Virus record (IMG/VR): IMGVR_UViG_3300031673_000180
Coordinates: 1 to 40,323 of that record
Source of the DNA: a virus
Direction: 5' to 3' (one strand)
DNA length: 40,323 nucleotides
Under the pieces are notes generated by a model. It ran no database searches. It worked only from the letters and a program-made list of their open reading frames with translations, and had not been told where the DNA came from. The position numbers and the translations under genes were made by a program. Every line of letters starts with the position of its first letter. Position 1 is the first letter of the stretch. Shown here piece after piece: positions 7,449 to 17,087 of the stretch.

Positions 7449-8171
7449 ATGTCTGATGAAATTTTAAGTTCTGTAAACGCAGAGCCAGTGGCGAACGTTG
7501 AGCCACAAGTAGGAGAGCAGACCGAACAGAACACACCTGATATTAGCGCAGAAGTGGAAGTCGCTGAACCACAGCAGGAAAAACCTGTTCAGTCAAAAGA
7601 GGACAATGCACAGTACGCTTCAATCCGAAGGGAAGCTGAGAGTAAAACAAGGGATAAGGTAATCTCAGAAATGTATGGAGAATCCCACGGAATCCATACT
7701 TACTCAGATTATCAGAACGCAATCGAAGCTGAACGAGTTAGGGCAGAGGCAACAGAGAAGGGCCATGACCCGGAACTATACGCAAAAATGAGCAGTATGG
7801 AGCAAAAACTCAACAACTATGAGCGCGAAAAGATGCAGTCAGTTCAGGAGCAATCTTTAGCGTCCAAACCATTCTACAAAGAATGGGAAGGCGAAGTCAA
7901 AGAAACAGCTAAAGCCTTAAACACAGACTACGAAACAGCCTATACTATCATGTCGCAGCAGAGACTTCCGGACATTCTTGCCAAGCATGAGCAAGATCTA
8001 AAATCCGCGAAAGACACTGCAATCAAAGAGTATTTAGCCCAAAAGACAAAGCCACAGGGCACAGTCGAAAGCGGTGGGCAGAGTCCGGTGATCGAACAGT
8101 CTACACCTAAGACTTTTGCTGACGCTAAGAAAAACAGCATCGAATTATTGAGAAGTATAATGAATAAATAG
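7449..8171 (+). CDS. Capsid scaffold protein
   Basis: A 240-residue acidic, Gln/Glu/Lys-rich, low-complexity and coiled-coil protein directly before the major capsid gene, the standard place of a scaffold. The N-terminal 50 residues are Pro/Glu/Gln rich; residues 100-180 form long helices. It would direct capsid shell assembly and then leave. Identification rests on position and composition more than on a motif. Start ATG 7449 follows AAAGGGG. Confidence 0.75.
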   Translation: MSDEILSSVNAEPVANVEPQVGEQTEQNTPDISAEVEVAEPQQEKPVQSKEDNAQYASIRREAESKTRDKVISEMYGESHGIHTYSDYQNAIEAERVRAEATEKGHDPELYAKMSSMEQKLNNYEREKMQSVQEQSLASKPFYKEWEGEVKETAKALNTDYETAYTIMSQQRLPDILAKHEQDLKSAKDTAIKEYLAQKTKPQGTVESGGQSPVIEQSTPKTFADAKKNSIELLRSIMNK

Positions 8172-8183
8172 GAGTGATTTATT

Positions 8184-9356
8184 ATGGGAGCAACTTTAAC
8201 CACCCTCGATTCCATCCTCAAAAATCAATACCTTGGACCCCTACGGGAACAAGTCAACTACGATGTCGTTTTACTCGACCTACTCGATAAAGATCAAGAC
8301 AGTGTTGTCGGTAAAAACTTCACCATTCCTCTCCACGTTGGTGGAAATGAAGGCTTTGCATCAGTCGCAGAAGGTGGAACCTTGCCAACCGCAGGGGCTC
8401 AACAATACAAGGAAACCATCGTACCCATGCGTTATATCTACAGCACTATTGAGATTACCGGTCCTACGATCAAGGCTGCTAAATCCGATGCAGGAGCATT
8501 CGTTCGTGCGGTAGACTCAGAAATGAAGGGCGCTGCCAAAGACTTTAAACGCCAACTCAACCGGATGTTCTGGAATGACGGTACTGGAATTCTCACTGTT
8601 TGCGGTACGACTACTGCTTCAACTACTGTTGTCGTTGCATCAACAAAATACCTTCGTCCCGGCATGGCGATTGATGTTATTGTCTCTGCTGATGGAACAA
8701 CCGGAACTGGCGCAGTAGCTCGAAGCGTTGTTTCTGTAGCTTCTGCTACGACCTTCGTTATCTCTGGCGCGGCAATCACGACTGACGCTACATTTGCCGT
8801 GTACATCAGTGGATCTCGCAACATTGAAGTAATGGGCTTGCAAGGTATCTGCTCTGCTACTTCTACGATCCAAGGGCTGGCACCTGGTACTTACGCTTGG
8901 TGGAAAGCTACTGTGTTAGCTAACAGCGGTACACCTCGTGCAATCACCGAGAGTTTACTTCAAACCGCTTTGGATACCACAGAAACAGCGTCCGACGGTA
9001 CCGTAAAGGCCATTCTGACGACCTTTGGAGTTCGCCGGGCATATCAAGCCCTATTGACCACTAACCGCCGTTATGAGTCCACTCTCGACCTCAAGGGTGG
9101 TAAAAAAGCCCTCGACTATAACGGACTGCCACTTATCGCGGATAAGGATGCACCTACAGGGAAAGTATTCTTCCTCGACACAGATTACCTAAAAGTGTAT
9201 CAATTGTCAGATATTGACTGGATGTCTGAAGATGGAGCAATCCTGTCGCGTGTGGCGAACAAAGACTCCTATGGAGCCGTACTCTATCGCTACCTTGAGT
9301 TAGGTTGTAGTTCTAGGAATTCCCAAACGCTCTTAAGTGATATCACAGAGGGCTAA
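8184..9356 (+). CDS. Major capsid protein (HK97 fold, probable insertion domain)
   Basis: A 390-residue protein with an N-arm and E-loop region (FTIPLHVGGNEGFASVAEGG, EITGPTIKAAK) and a P-domain/A-domain C-terminal half (FGVRRAYQALL, YNGLPLIADKDAP) typical of HK97-fold capsids. Residues about 130-215 are a Thr/Ala/Val-rich beta segment, probably an inserted domain as in P22-like coats. Uses many C-ending codons, unlike its neighbours, as expected of a highly expressed gene. Start ATG 8184 follows GGAGTG. Confidence 0.85.
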   Translation: MGATLTTLDSILKNQYLGPLREQVNYDVVLLDLLDKDQDSVVGKNFTIPLHVGGNEGFASVAEGGTLPTAGAQQYKETIVPMRYIYSTIEITGPTIKAAKSDAGAFVRAVDSEMKGAAKDFKRQLNRMFWNDGTGILTVCGTTTASTTVVVASTKYLRPGMAIDVIVSADGTTGTGAVARSVVSVASATTFVISGAAITTDATFAVYISGSRNIEVMGLQGICSATSTIQGLAPGTYAWWKATVLANSGTPRAITESLLQTALDTTETASDGTVKAILTTFGVRRAYQALLTTNRRYESTLDLKGGKKALDYNGLPLIADKDAPTGKVFFLDTDYLKVYQLSDIDWMSEDGAILSRVANKDSYGAVLYRYLELGCSSRNSQTLLSDITEG

Positions 9357-9366
9357 TCTAACTAAA

Positions 9367-9397
9367 AGGGCAGGTTTAATCGCCTGCCCTATCTTTA
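9367..9397 (+). terminator. Strong terminator after the capsid gene
   Basis: Perfect 8-bp stem AGGGCAGG/CCTGCCCT (9367-9374, 9383-9390) with an 8-base loop and ATCTTTAT after it. It probably sets the capsid-to-tail transcript ratio. Confidence 0.8.
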
Positions 9398-9412
9398 TAT
9401 TGAGGTGCAAAC

Positions 9413-9724
9413 ATGGTTGTAGGTGACGTGTACGACATTGAATCAAGATTACAAGAACATGACCCTGATTTATCCCTTTCATTCAACGGAAACGGAAACT
9501 ACCAAGTTTTATATAGAAATAATCACGTTATGGAGTGGCCTCGACCACTTGACGATAGACTTATTAAACATATGCAGAGAATCGATTCATATAGGGGTTA
9601 TAACGCTGTAGCAGAGATTGACAAACACAACGACAAATTAGAGCGTACTATCGAAAAAGATAGGCTGAATCACTTAGAGGCGGTCATTAAGGATAACAAG
9701 AGACAGTTAATAAAAGAACTATAG
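9413..9724 (+). CDS. Small head-associated protein (103 aa)
   Basis: Starts at ATG 9413 behind GAGGTG. The N-terminal half is a short beta unit (LSLSFNGNGNYQVLYRNN), and the C-terminal half is a long charged helix. Small proteins of this form sit just after the capsid gene in many Gram-positive phages; a head-completion or virion role is inferred from position only. Confidence 0.55.
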   Translation: MVVGDVYDIESRLQEHDPDLSLSFNGNGNYQVLYRNNHVMEWPRPLDDRLIKHMQRIDSYRGYNAVAEIDKHNDKLERTIEKDRLNHLEAVIKDNKRQLIKEL

Positions 9725-9736
9725 GGGGGATCAAAT

Positions 9737-10123
9737 ATGGAAGCAATTCAACAAATTTCGATAGTTGGGAGTTTAGTGAACACAAATATTAAAGAAGTAT
9801 CATTAGGTAGCGTTACGGTTACAGCGGGAACAACTTTAAACTTAACACCTGTAGATGTTGCAGACTCAGATCAAATTACGTTAGGATTAACTCCTAGCAC
9901 TACACATACTCACACAGGGCTTTTTAGATTTACATCAAGTGATGGAGTCCAAGCATATACCAATTCTGATAAAACACCATTGATAAGTGCTAGTTCAGGA
10001 AATCGCATATCAGACCGACAACCTGTCTTAGGGGCAAAGGTAGTTGTTAGAATAACGAATGGGGATGCTTCGGATCGTTCTTACATTGTTTTTGTGAACA
10101 AAATCGGATTAAAACTTAGTTAG
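9737..10123 (+). CDS. Probable capsid decoration or virion beta protein (128 aa)
   Basis: A 128-residue Thr/Val/Ser-rich protein with regular beta-strand pattern and no cysteine, a composition common in decoration or head fibre proteins. It follows the capsid genes in the same direction behind AGGGGGG. No specific family recognised. Confidence 0.5.
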   Translation: MEAIQQISIVGSLVNTNIKEVSLGSVTVTAGTTLNLTPVDVADSDQITLGLTPSTTHTHTGLFRFTSSDGVQAYTNSDKTPLISASSGNRISDRQPVLGAKVVVRITNGDASDRSYIVFVNKIGLKLS

Positions 10124-10134
10124 GAGGTTAAGAT

Positions 10135-10377
10135 ATGACATTTTTAGAAGCTTTACCAAAGAATGAAGAAGGAAACATTATAGTTCCAGTGGGTGGAATG
10201 ATTGATGGTGAACCAGTAGAAGGTGAAACTAGTGAGGATTTCCTGAAACTAGCGTTTGGGGATTACGTAAATAAAGAAGTTCATCTATCTGAAAGTGATT
10301 ATCAAGCCTTGCTAACGCTTAGTAAGGGAAATTGGATTCTTAATTGGAGAATATTCCGTGAACAAGGGATAATTTAA
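10135..10377 (+). CDS. Hypothetical virion-region protein (80 aa)
   Basis: An 80-residue acidic protein starting 11 bases after the previous stop behind GGAGG. It has an N-terminal beta part and a C-terminal helix with SKGNWILNWRIFRE. Its position between decoration and connector genes suggests a head-tail role, but nothing in the sequence proves it. Confidence 0.45.
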   Translation: MTFLEALPKNEEGNIIVPVGGMIDGEPVEGETSEDFLKLAFGDYVNKEVHLSESDYQALLTLSKGNWILNWRIFREQGII

Positions 10378-10417
10378 CCTTCGCTAAAGACTGCTAAAAC
10401 GAAAGGGGGTGTCTACC

Positions 10418-11005
10418 ATGGCGAATACTCGAACTCTGCTCGACCTACAAAACCTAACGCTAAAACTCATCAACTCATTTTCAAGTGATGGAGCACCTCT
10501 GACGGTAGCCGACAACGCCGACATACTCCAGCTTGTAAATGATTATATCAATATCGCCTACTACGAATTTTCTCACCTAGACAAAATTATGACATCAAAA
10601 AACTACACAACAGCAGACGAAACGCTTCGCCCTGACGGAGTAACAAAGCAATACACACTTCCTGCTGACTACCTAGATTTTTATCGGTTAGAGTACAATA
10701 CCCTCGATCAAGAAATAACAAACTATGACATCAGGGGAAATCTGTTGCTTTCAAGGACAACAACGGACCCTCTCACGTTTTGGTATTACAGATTACCCGA
10801 CAGATTAACATTAGCCACGGATATACCCCTTATAAGGCCACAGTACCACGACTTTTTAGCCTACTTCCCTGCCGGAAAATGGCTCCACCAGAACGGCAGA
10901 CAGGCAGATGGTATTGACTTACTGATTATGTACGAGGATGCAAAAAAAGCGGTTATTCCTGTTCGGCAAAAGGGGATAAACCGTATTCGAAACGTGACGG
11001 GGTGA
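10418..11005 (+). CDS. Head-tail connector (adaptor) protein
   Basis: A 195-residue protein with a helical start (ADILQLVNDYINIAYYEFSHLDK), then TLPADYLDFYRLEY and an internal helix DFLAYFPAGKWLHQNGRQADGIDLLIMYEDAKK. This alternation fits adaptor proteins that dock under the portal ring in short-tailed phages. I chose ATG 10418, ten bases after AGGGGG, over GTG 10409 on the site itself. It overlaps nothing and leads straight into the tail gene at 11010. Confidence 0.6.
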   Translation: MANTRTLLDLQNLTLKLINSFSSDGAPLTVADNADILQLVNDYINIAYYEFSHLDKIMTSKNYTTADETLRPDGVTKQYTLPADYLDFYRLEYNTLDQEITNYDIRGNLLLSRTTTDPLTFWYYRLPDRLTLATDIPLIRPQYHDFLAYFPAGKWLHQNGRQADGIDLLIMYEDAKKAVIPVRQKGINRIRNVTG

Positions 11006-11009
11006 TAAA

Positions 11010-12278
11010 ATGCCAGATTGGTATGACACTCAATGGAAAGCGAAGAATGCACCGGCTACTGACCCTATAGGCATTTCAATAGCCAATGGCACTATAGATT
11101 TTCGTATTTCAGGAGTTAATAAAATATTTGTTAATCAAAGTTTCTATTGGGAAGAGTCGGGGCTCTATGCTGTAGATCCTGTAAATGGACTTAATGTTGT
11201 TAGGATAACTCCGAACGGCATTGATGTTGGATTAAACGGGGTAAATGGTCCATTCACTAGTACAATGACCGGAAATGGCTTAACTGTTCAAAAAACAGAT
11301 GGTTCGACTACACTGACAAATCAAATAATAATCAATTCATCGGTTGGAATAAAGATTCAGAAGAACACAGGAACGTTTGCTTCCCCTACTTGGGTTGATA
11401 AGTTTTATGTTGACCTCAACGGAGTCTTAAATCTAGTTGATATTATCGCCTCGGGTTCAATTTCGGGTTCTACGATAACTGGCGGTACTATTTCAGGTTC
11501 TATTATTACCGGGGCTGATATTACAGCGATTAATTACTTGAAAGTATCATCTACGCCTAATGGAGTTGGATATGGGAATGCTGGATTAAAATTCGGGACA
11601 GCTGCGGCCTATGTTGAATACCAAGAAGTGACTCCTGCCTCAAATAGCGACTTTAGAATTGTCGTTCCAAATGGAGTCGCAACAGTTTGTGTTCCCTTAG
11701 GTTTGCGAGTCATGGATTGGGGGGAAACTTCCTATACTCCATTACGTTGTGGTGAATTAACAGTTGCAGGCAATATCAATGCTACAGGATACACAGTTAC
11801 AGCGACAACCTTTAGTGGCAACGCGACTGGTGTAGACGCTTTGGGGGCAAACGCAGTATTAAAATCATCTGCCGGAAACTATGCATTACTGAATTCTGCC
11901 TATATGCAGGTAGTATTAGGCGGTGCTGTCAAGCATCAATTCAATGCAGATGGTACTAAGATTGGCGGGACTATCGAGATTGGCGGTAAAAACTGGGGCA
12001 TGTCGCCCGTTGATTCCCCAAGAATCTTAATTTCCGATTTAATTTTAGGCCAAAAGATAACTAGAAAAGGAACCATTATTTTGCTAGATGATAAGTTTTC
12101 TAAGGCCATAAATGGCTATGCAGTATTCCCTAGTCGCTCAGATGTAGTTATTTCTGATAAGAAAAAGGGTTCCTTCTGTGTATCAGGTATCGGGGAAGTC
12201 GATCTATATATAATCGGTAAACGTGCTGGGCAAGAAAATGTGAACTGGACAGAAATGGTATTGCCAGAAGGTGCTTAA
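11010..12278 (+). CDS. Tail fibre/appendage-like protein (422 aa)
   Basis: A 422-residue beta-rich protein. It carries repeating turns (GSISGSTITGGTISGSIITGADIT, residues about 150-173) that look like a short beta-helix or pyramid repeat of tail appendages. The last 100 residues form a separate compact domain. It probably forms a trimeric tail part for host contact. Start ATG 11010 lies 4 bases after the connector stop with GGGGTG upstream. Confidence 0.55.
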   Translation: MPDWYDTQWKAKNAPATDPIGISIANGTIDFRISGVNKIFVNQSFYWEESGLYAVDPVNGLNVVRITPNGIDVGLNGVNGPFTSTMTGNGLTVQKTDGSTTLTNQIIINSSVGIKIQKNTGTFASPTWVDKFYVDLNGVLNLVDIIASGSISGSTITGGTISGSIITGADITAINYLKVSSTPNGVGYGNAGLKFGTAAAYVEYQEVTPASNSDFRIVVPNGVATVCVPLGLRVMDWGETSYTPLRCGELTVAGNINATGYTVTATTFSGNATGVDALGANAVLKSSAGNYALLNSAYMQVVLGGAVKHQFNADGTKIGGTIEIGGKNWGMSPVDSPRILISDLILGQKITRKGTIILLDDKFSKAINGYAVFPSRSDVVISDKKKGSFCVSGIGEVDLYIIGKRAGQENVNWTEMVLPEGA

Positions 12279-12298
12279 GAAAGGAAGATTAAACAGAA

Positions 12299-12433
12299 AT
12301 GGATATCGACGCAAATATTATTATTGATAAACTATGTAATCAACTCGGGCAAATGGCTAAAGCTCTCGCCGTAAAAGAAGTTCAGATAGAATTCCTTCAA
12401 CAACAAATCTCCAAACTCAGCGAAAAAGAATAG
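12299..12433 (+). CDS. Small coiled-coil protein (44 aa)
   Basis: ATG 12299 follows AAGGAAG. The whole sequence is one amphipathic helix with QIEFLQQQISKLSEKE at the end. Similar short helical proteins follow fibre genes in Gram-positive phages; possibly a fibre-linked assembly factor. Low specificity. Confidence 0.5.
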   Translation: MDIDANIIIDKLCNQLGQMAKALAVKEVQIEFLQQQISKLSEKE

Positions 12434-12470
12434 TTGAGTTATTTTCTATGCCAGAAGGGAAGGTGATGAA

Positions 12471-14294
12471 ATGCCACTAAAACAGAGTCACAGAAGAACA
12501 AATACTACAAGAGAAATAACTTATAATGATTTTTCGGGGGGGCTGAATTATAGGGATAATGCTTCTTTAATTGCACCTAATCAAACTCCTGAGTGTCAAA
12601 ATATTCGCGTTCGTGATGGCACAATAGGCAAGCGTCCAGGATACAAACGTCTCTATGCAACTTCACTAGGTACAGGAAAAATAAACGGAATTTCACCATA
12701 CATCAAGGCAAACGGAACCAAATATAGACTTATCGCATGGGGGACAAACCTCTACACCCAATCTGGTAGCTCTCAACCTGTCTCAATTAGAAGTGGCCTA
12801 GCAAATGCTAAGGCTTCTTTTTTTATTCTGTCAGATAAAATCTATCTCAAAAACGGTACAGACTTCCTAAGTTTCGACGGAACAACTGTAGCTGATGTAA
12901 AAACAAATGCGCGAATACCTATTGTTCTAGTTGGCAGAAGTCCTAGTGGATCACCTAATGCTGGTAAAGTGTTAGAACACTTCAACCTTCTCAGCGCAGG
13001 GTTTGGCATATCCTTTAGTTCAAACGGCACAGCTACAGCCTACACGCTTCCTGAGGGGAGCCTTGACGCTACACTCATAACGGCAGTAGTCAATGGCGTA
13101 AACAAGGTGGAGACGACAGATTTCACAGTAAATAGAACAACAGGAGTAGTTACCTTTAATGTTGCGCCTACTATCGGCACAAACAATGTCACTATTACAG
13201 CCTACAAGGCATCCCTAACCCATCCTGAACACATCCTTAACTGTACCATTGCGGAGGTATACGGAGGCAAGACAAGTGCTACTGTGTTCGCGTCAGGCAA
13301 TCCTAACTTCCCAGATCAAGTATGGCACTCACGCTTGTATGGTGAAAACTATTCAGCTGATTACTGGCCTGATGATGCTTGGCAAAAGGTTCCGGGGAAC
13401 GTCGCGGGACTGAGGCATATATTTGACCTTCTCTATACCTCACATTCTAATGGGCAAGGTTACTTCTCTTATGTAGATGGCGCGACATATCCCGTCTTCC
13501 CCTATGCAGACATCAACCTAGAAAAAGGTTCAGACATACCAGGTAGTATTCAGGGAGTCAATAATACAGTCGTATGCGCTTCGTCTGTCAATGGCGTCCT
13601 GCAGGTAGCAAGCAACACAACAGTCAACAACAGACTATCTGTCAATGACGTTAGTAATCTCATCGACAAAGCAGGGGTTGAGCGCCAAGACCTTGGTTTA
13701 CTTCGACAAGCAAATTTAACAGCAGCAGTAAGTTACAACTTCGATAATTACTATGGGTTGTGTGTTAATAATGTCTGCTATGTTTGGGATTACAATTCAA
13801 ACGCTTGGCTTTATGACACAAATATTCCAGCATCATGTTTCGCTGAGATTGACGGCTCTCTTTGCTTCGGGAGTAATACGGATGGTTTGGTTTATCAGTT
13901 TGACACAGCGCTCTCTAATGACGATGGTGTAGCAATGGATGGTTGGCTAGACACCTACGAAGATAACGCAGGAACACCAACTTGGGTTAAGTTAATTAAT
14001 CGTCTCGACTTGACGGTTAAGCCATTAAGTAGCAGTTCTGTTGAGTTATCTTTTATATCTCGCCAAAGTAACAGCGTAATAGAATTAAGTATGCAAACCG
14101 GGGTATTTAGTTTCGTTAATTTCAGCTTTGTCAACTTTACATTCAATACTTCTTCTTTCCCTATAGTTAAACGAAAGCGTATGTCAAAGCGTGCGAATTA
14201 CTTCCAGATAAGATTTAGGAATAACAAATTAAATGAAGGAATGTCAGTTATTTCTTTAAAAATTGAATACGACAGAGGATCGGAGATGAGGTAA
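12471..14294 (+). CDS. Tail nozzle (beta-propeller-like) protein
   Basis: A 607-residue beta protein. The first 60 residues hold FSGGLNYRDNASLIAPNQTPECQNIRVRDGTIGKRPGYK, a pattern I associate with nozzle or stabiliser proteins of short-tailed phages. The rest has repeated propeller-like blades (for example GYFSYVDGATYPVF, YGLCVNNVCYVWD, GSLCFGSNTDGLVYQFD). It would form the tube end below the adaptor and hold DNA in. Its stop overlaps the next start by ATG. Confidence 0.72.
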   Translation: MPLKQSHRRTNTTREITYNDFSGGLNYRDNASLIAPNQTPECQNIRVRDGTIGKRPGYKRLYATSLGTGKINGISPYIKANGTKYRLIAWGTNLYTQSGSSQPVSIRSGLANAKASFFILSDKIYLKNGTDFLSFDGTTVADVKTNARIPIVLVGRSPSGSPNAGKVLEHFNLLSAGFGISFSSNGTATAYTLPEGSLDATLITAVVNGVNKVETTDFTVNRTTGVVTFNVAPTIGTNNVTITAYKASLTHPEHILNCTIAEVYGGKTSATVFASGNPNFPDQVWHSRLYGENYSADYWPDDAWQKVPGNVAGLRHIFDLLYTSHSNGQGYFSYVDGATYPVFPYADINLEKGSDIPGSIQGVNNTVVCASSVNGVLQVASNTTVNNRLSVNDVSNLIDKAGVERQDLGLLRQANLTAAVSYNFDNYYGLCVNNVCYVWDYNSNAWLYDTNIPASCFAEIDGSLCFGSNTDGLVYQFDTALSNDDGVAMDGWLDTYEDNAGTPTWVKLINRLDLTVKPLSSSSVELSFISRQSNSVIELSMQTGVFSFVNFSFVNFTFNTSSFPIVKRKRMSKRANYFQIRFRNNKLNEGMSVISLKIEYDRGSEMR

Positions 14295-16969
14295 TGCCAT
14301 TTTTAACAAAGGATACATTTACATTTGACTTCGCAATTCAAGCAGATTATCCCAATTGGACACCAACCCAAACTAAGCAAAACTTTAACGCTAGAACAGA
14401 GGAATTACGGTTAGCGTTAAATGCAGTCGTTAATATTCTCAACGCCACAACATCAGGAGCAAGCGGAGCAAAAAATCTTGCTATGACTCCTATTGCTTCT
14501 TTTGGCACTCAAGCTAATGTACAGGATGTAGTCGAAGCCCTTATTTTACGTCTACAGGCTGTCACAGCTAGTTTGAGCGGTGCAAAGTTCATCGGGGTAG
14601 AAACTATTGCAGGACTGACAGGAAACGACGTACAGACTCTGCTAGCAACACTAAAGATTGCAATTGACAATGTAGCATTAGGGGCAATACCTGATGGTTC
14701 CCTGACAGATATTAAACTATCCAATACAGCAGGGCAGATTAAGGATACCGTTGCTGCACATCAGGCTGAAACTATGTCATATGAAGGCAAGAAATTTACA
14801 ATAAATAATCCCTATAAATCGGGAGGTTCTTTAAATCTTAAAGGTCAAATGCACTGTCATACACTTAACTCTGATGGCGCTGATACTCCCACGGCGTTAG
14901 TCACAGCGTATAGAGACGCAGGGTATGCCTTTATGACAATTACAGACCATAATTTCATTACACCTGATCCCGTGGTTGCTGGCATGACTTGGCTGGGTAA
15001 TAGCGTAGAGGATACCTATTTAAGGCATGTAATAGGGTATGATGTTCTAGTTCAAGGGGTTGACCAGGACCTCAAGGGAATCATTGCTTTTTATCATAAC
15101 GCTGGTAAATTAGTTTCGATCCCTCACCCTAACTGGACAGGGGTTTATGTTTTAACCCCCGAAGAGATAAAGTATGTCAATGGATTTAATTTCATTGAGT
15201 GCTTCAATAACTTAACCGGAGGATTTAGTGAGAATCAATGGGATTATGCCCTAAGTGCAAGCCGTAAGGTGTTCGGATTAGCGACAGATGATTGCCATAG
15301 CGTTACGAATCCTGCTTGGTTTAATAAAGGTTGGGTAGTAGTTCATACTGATGTGAACGACAAGGCTTCAATTCAAGCAGCCTTAAAGAGTGGTAATTTC
15401 TACTCTAGCACAGGAAACGATATAACAACAAACTTAGTTGGCAAAATGCTCACAGCAACAAGTACAGTACTAAGTAATATTAGTTTCATAGGTAAAAATG
15501 GAACGGTTCTACAAACAAATAATAACGTCATTTCTGCATCCTACGCAATCCAAGGTGATGAAATGTATGTGAGGGTTAGGTCAGTAAAGGTTTCTGATGC
15601 CCTAGCATTTGCATGGAGTCAGCCAGTATTCATTGAATTAGTAGGGAATGATGATGTATTAGTTTTCGATAAAGATGCCAATACAAGGAAGTCAATAGAG
15701 GGTGGCGGTTTTGGGATAGACCTTGCCACATATAAAACAAATGTGAAGCAGATAGCAAATTGTGAAGCTGACGAGGGATGGGTAAATAATGCTTGGTGGG
15801 GAGCAACCGGAACATACTCAGCCGATATGGTGAACTTTAAAACAGGACTGGCATCTGCAAAATTAACAGGAATAGCAAACACAACCGGAATATCGCTTGT
15901 AAAAACCCTTGACTTAACGAAGTTTGATGATGGAAGTGATAGTTTAACAACTGATTATATAAGTTTTGTGATATATATCGATCAGGCGAATCTTGATCTA
16001 ATGCCTGTTAATGGAATAGGCCTTTCATTCCCGTGTGACGTTAAGCCGACATACACGAATTATCTGGTAAAAGGTGTTTTGAAATCCGCATTAGTGGCTG
16101 GTTATAATTTTATTAAATTAAATAAATCCTTATTCGCTGCTGTTGGTGCTGGTAGCTTTGCAACTATAAAAGGTGTTTATGTTTATATTAATGGCACTCC
16201 TACTGCCTCGGCTAGTTTCTCCGTAGATAACATTCAGCTTGTTAGGAAAGACCCTTTAGTCGATGTACCAAATCCTTTTCAAACAAAAGAGGGCGTTTAT
16301 AATCGGGCCTTTGAAGTGATTGATGGAGAATGGTTTGTCGGTGAAGAGTTTTTAGATGTAATATGCCGAAACATAAATCCTGCAAATAGTAAAATGTCCC
16401 TAAGAGGGGTTGTACCCTTTGCTGATTTCAAGAGTTCATCTGTTGTTGTCACGAGGGGGGCATATGCATTTGGGCATAGTGTGGGATTAAGTGCAACAAA
16501 TTGCATCAGGGCCTATATCGATTCAAGCACGATATATTTAGAATCTTATAGGATTGGGGTTGCGGAAATAAGCAAAACACTAATTATGTCCTCCCCTGTG
16601 GTATCTGGTGATACGGTAAGGTTTGAAATCATAAGGAAGGGTAAAAACGTAACACTCAACGTCTATAAGAACTCTGAACCCAAGCCTTATACTATTACCG
16701 CAGAAACTTCCCTCACTGAGCTTTTCTTTCTTGGCGTTCAATCGGCAGGGGTAGCACCACAAGACATAAAGCATATTGAGATTACAGGGACAGGATACGC
16801 GGATAAATCTAACGAGGCTTATATGGCAAGGACTGTGGTTCAAAAGGAAAAAGCAGGAGCATTTACAGCAATAGAGTTGAATAAAAATGAGTTTGGTGTG
16901 GATACGTTGAACCATAGGCTTTATATCAAGTACGCTAGTGGGGCTGTTAAATATTCAAGCTTGTTATAA
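14294..16969 (+). CDS. Tail spike-like protein with internal PHP phosphoesterase domain
   Basis: An 891-residue protein. Residues 1-165 are a tail-type N terminus with two GASGAKNLA/SLSGAKFIG repeats. Residues about 183-370 form a PHP domain: His187-x-His189 with Asp193-194 nearby, TITDHN (Asp218, His219), IPHP (His278) and TDDCH (Asp332, Asp333, His335), all expected metal ligands. The rest is beta-rich, probably sugar-binding (two jelly-roll-like modules). PHP domains hydrolyse phosphoesters, so it may cut a surface polymer such as teichoic acid or act on another phosphate-bearing host polymer; that is inference. Confidence 0.72.
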   Translation: MPFLTKDTFTFDFAIQADYPNWTPTQTKQNFNARTEELRLALNAVVNILNATTSGASGAKNLAMTPIASFGTQANVQDVVEALILRLQAVTASLSGAKFIGVETIAGLTGNDVQTLLATLKIAIDNVALGAIPDGSLTDIKLSNTAGQIKDTVAAHQAETMSYEGKKFTINNPYKSGGSLNLKGQMHCHTLNSDGADTPTALVTAYRDAGYAFMTITDHNFITPDPVVAGMTWLGNSVEDTYLRHVIGYDVLVQGVDQDLKGIIAFYHNAGKLVSIPHPNWTGVYVLTPEEIKYVNGFNFIECFNNLTGGFSENQWDYALSASRKVFGLATDDCHSVTNPAWFNKGWVVVHTDVNDKASIQAALKSGNFYSSTGNDITTNLVGKMLTATSTVLSNISFIGKNGTVLQTNNNVISASYAIQGDEMYVRVRSVKVSDALAFAWSQPVFIELVGNDDVLVFDKDANTRKSIEGGGFGIDLATYKTNVKQIANCEADEGWVNNAWWGATGTYSADMVNFKTGLASAKLTGIANTTGISLVKTLDLTKFDDGSDSLTTDYISFVIYIDQANLDLMPVNGIGLSFPCDVKPTYTNYLVKGVLKSALVAGYNFIKLNKSLFAAVGAGSFATIKGVYVYINGTPTASASFSVDNIQLVRKDPLVDVPNPFQTKEGVYNRAFEVIDGEWFVGEEFLDVICRNINPANSKMSLRGVVPFADFKSSSVVVTRGAYAFGHSVGLSATNCIRAYIDSSTIYLESYRIGVAEISKTLIMSSPVVSGDTVRFEIIRKGKNVTLNVYKNSEPKPYTITAETSLTELFFLGVQSAGVAPQDIKHIEITGTGYADKSNEAYMARTVVQKEKAGAFTAIELNKNEFGVDTLNHRLYIKYASGAVKYSSLL

Positions 16970-17037
16970 GTAATATCATAATATAGTTGCGCATTTGACG
17001 CATTATGTTCGTTAAAAAGTAAATAAACATCACAACA

Positions 17038-17066
17038 AGAGAGGGAATTAACCCTCTCTTTTCTTA
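17038..17066 (+). terminator. Strong terminator after the tail spike gene
   Basis: Perfect 8-bp stem AGAGAGGG/CCCTCTCT around AATTAA followed by TTTCTTAT. The 70 bases before it hold no gene. Confidence 0.8.
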
Positions 17067-17087
17067 TACTCGAAAGGAGCTGATTAA

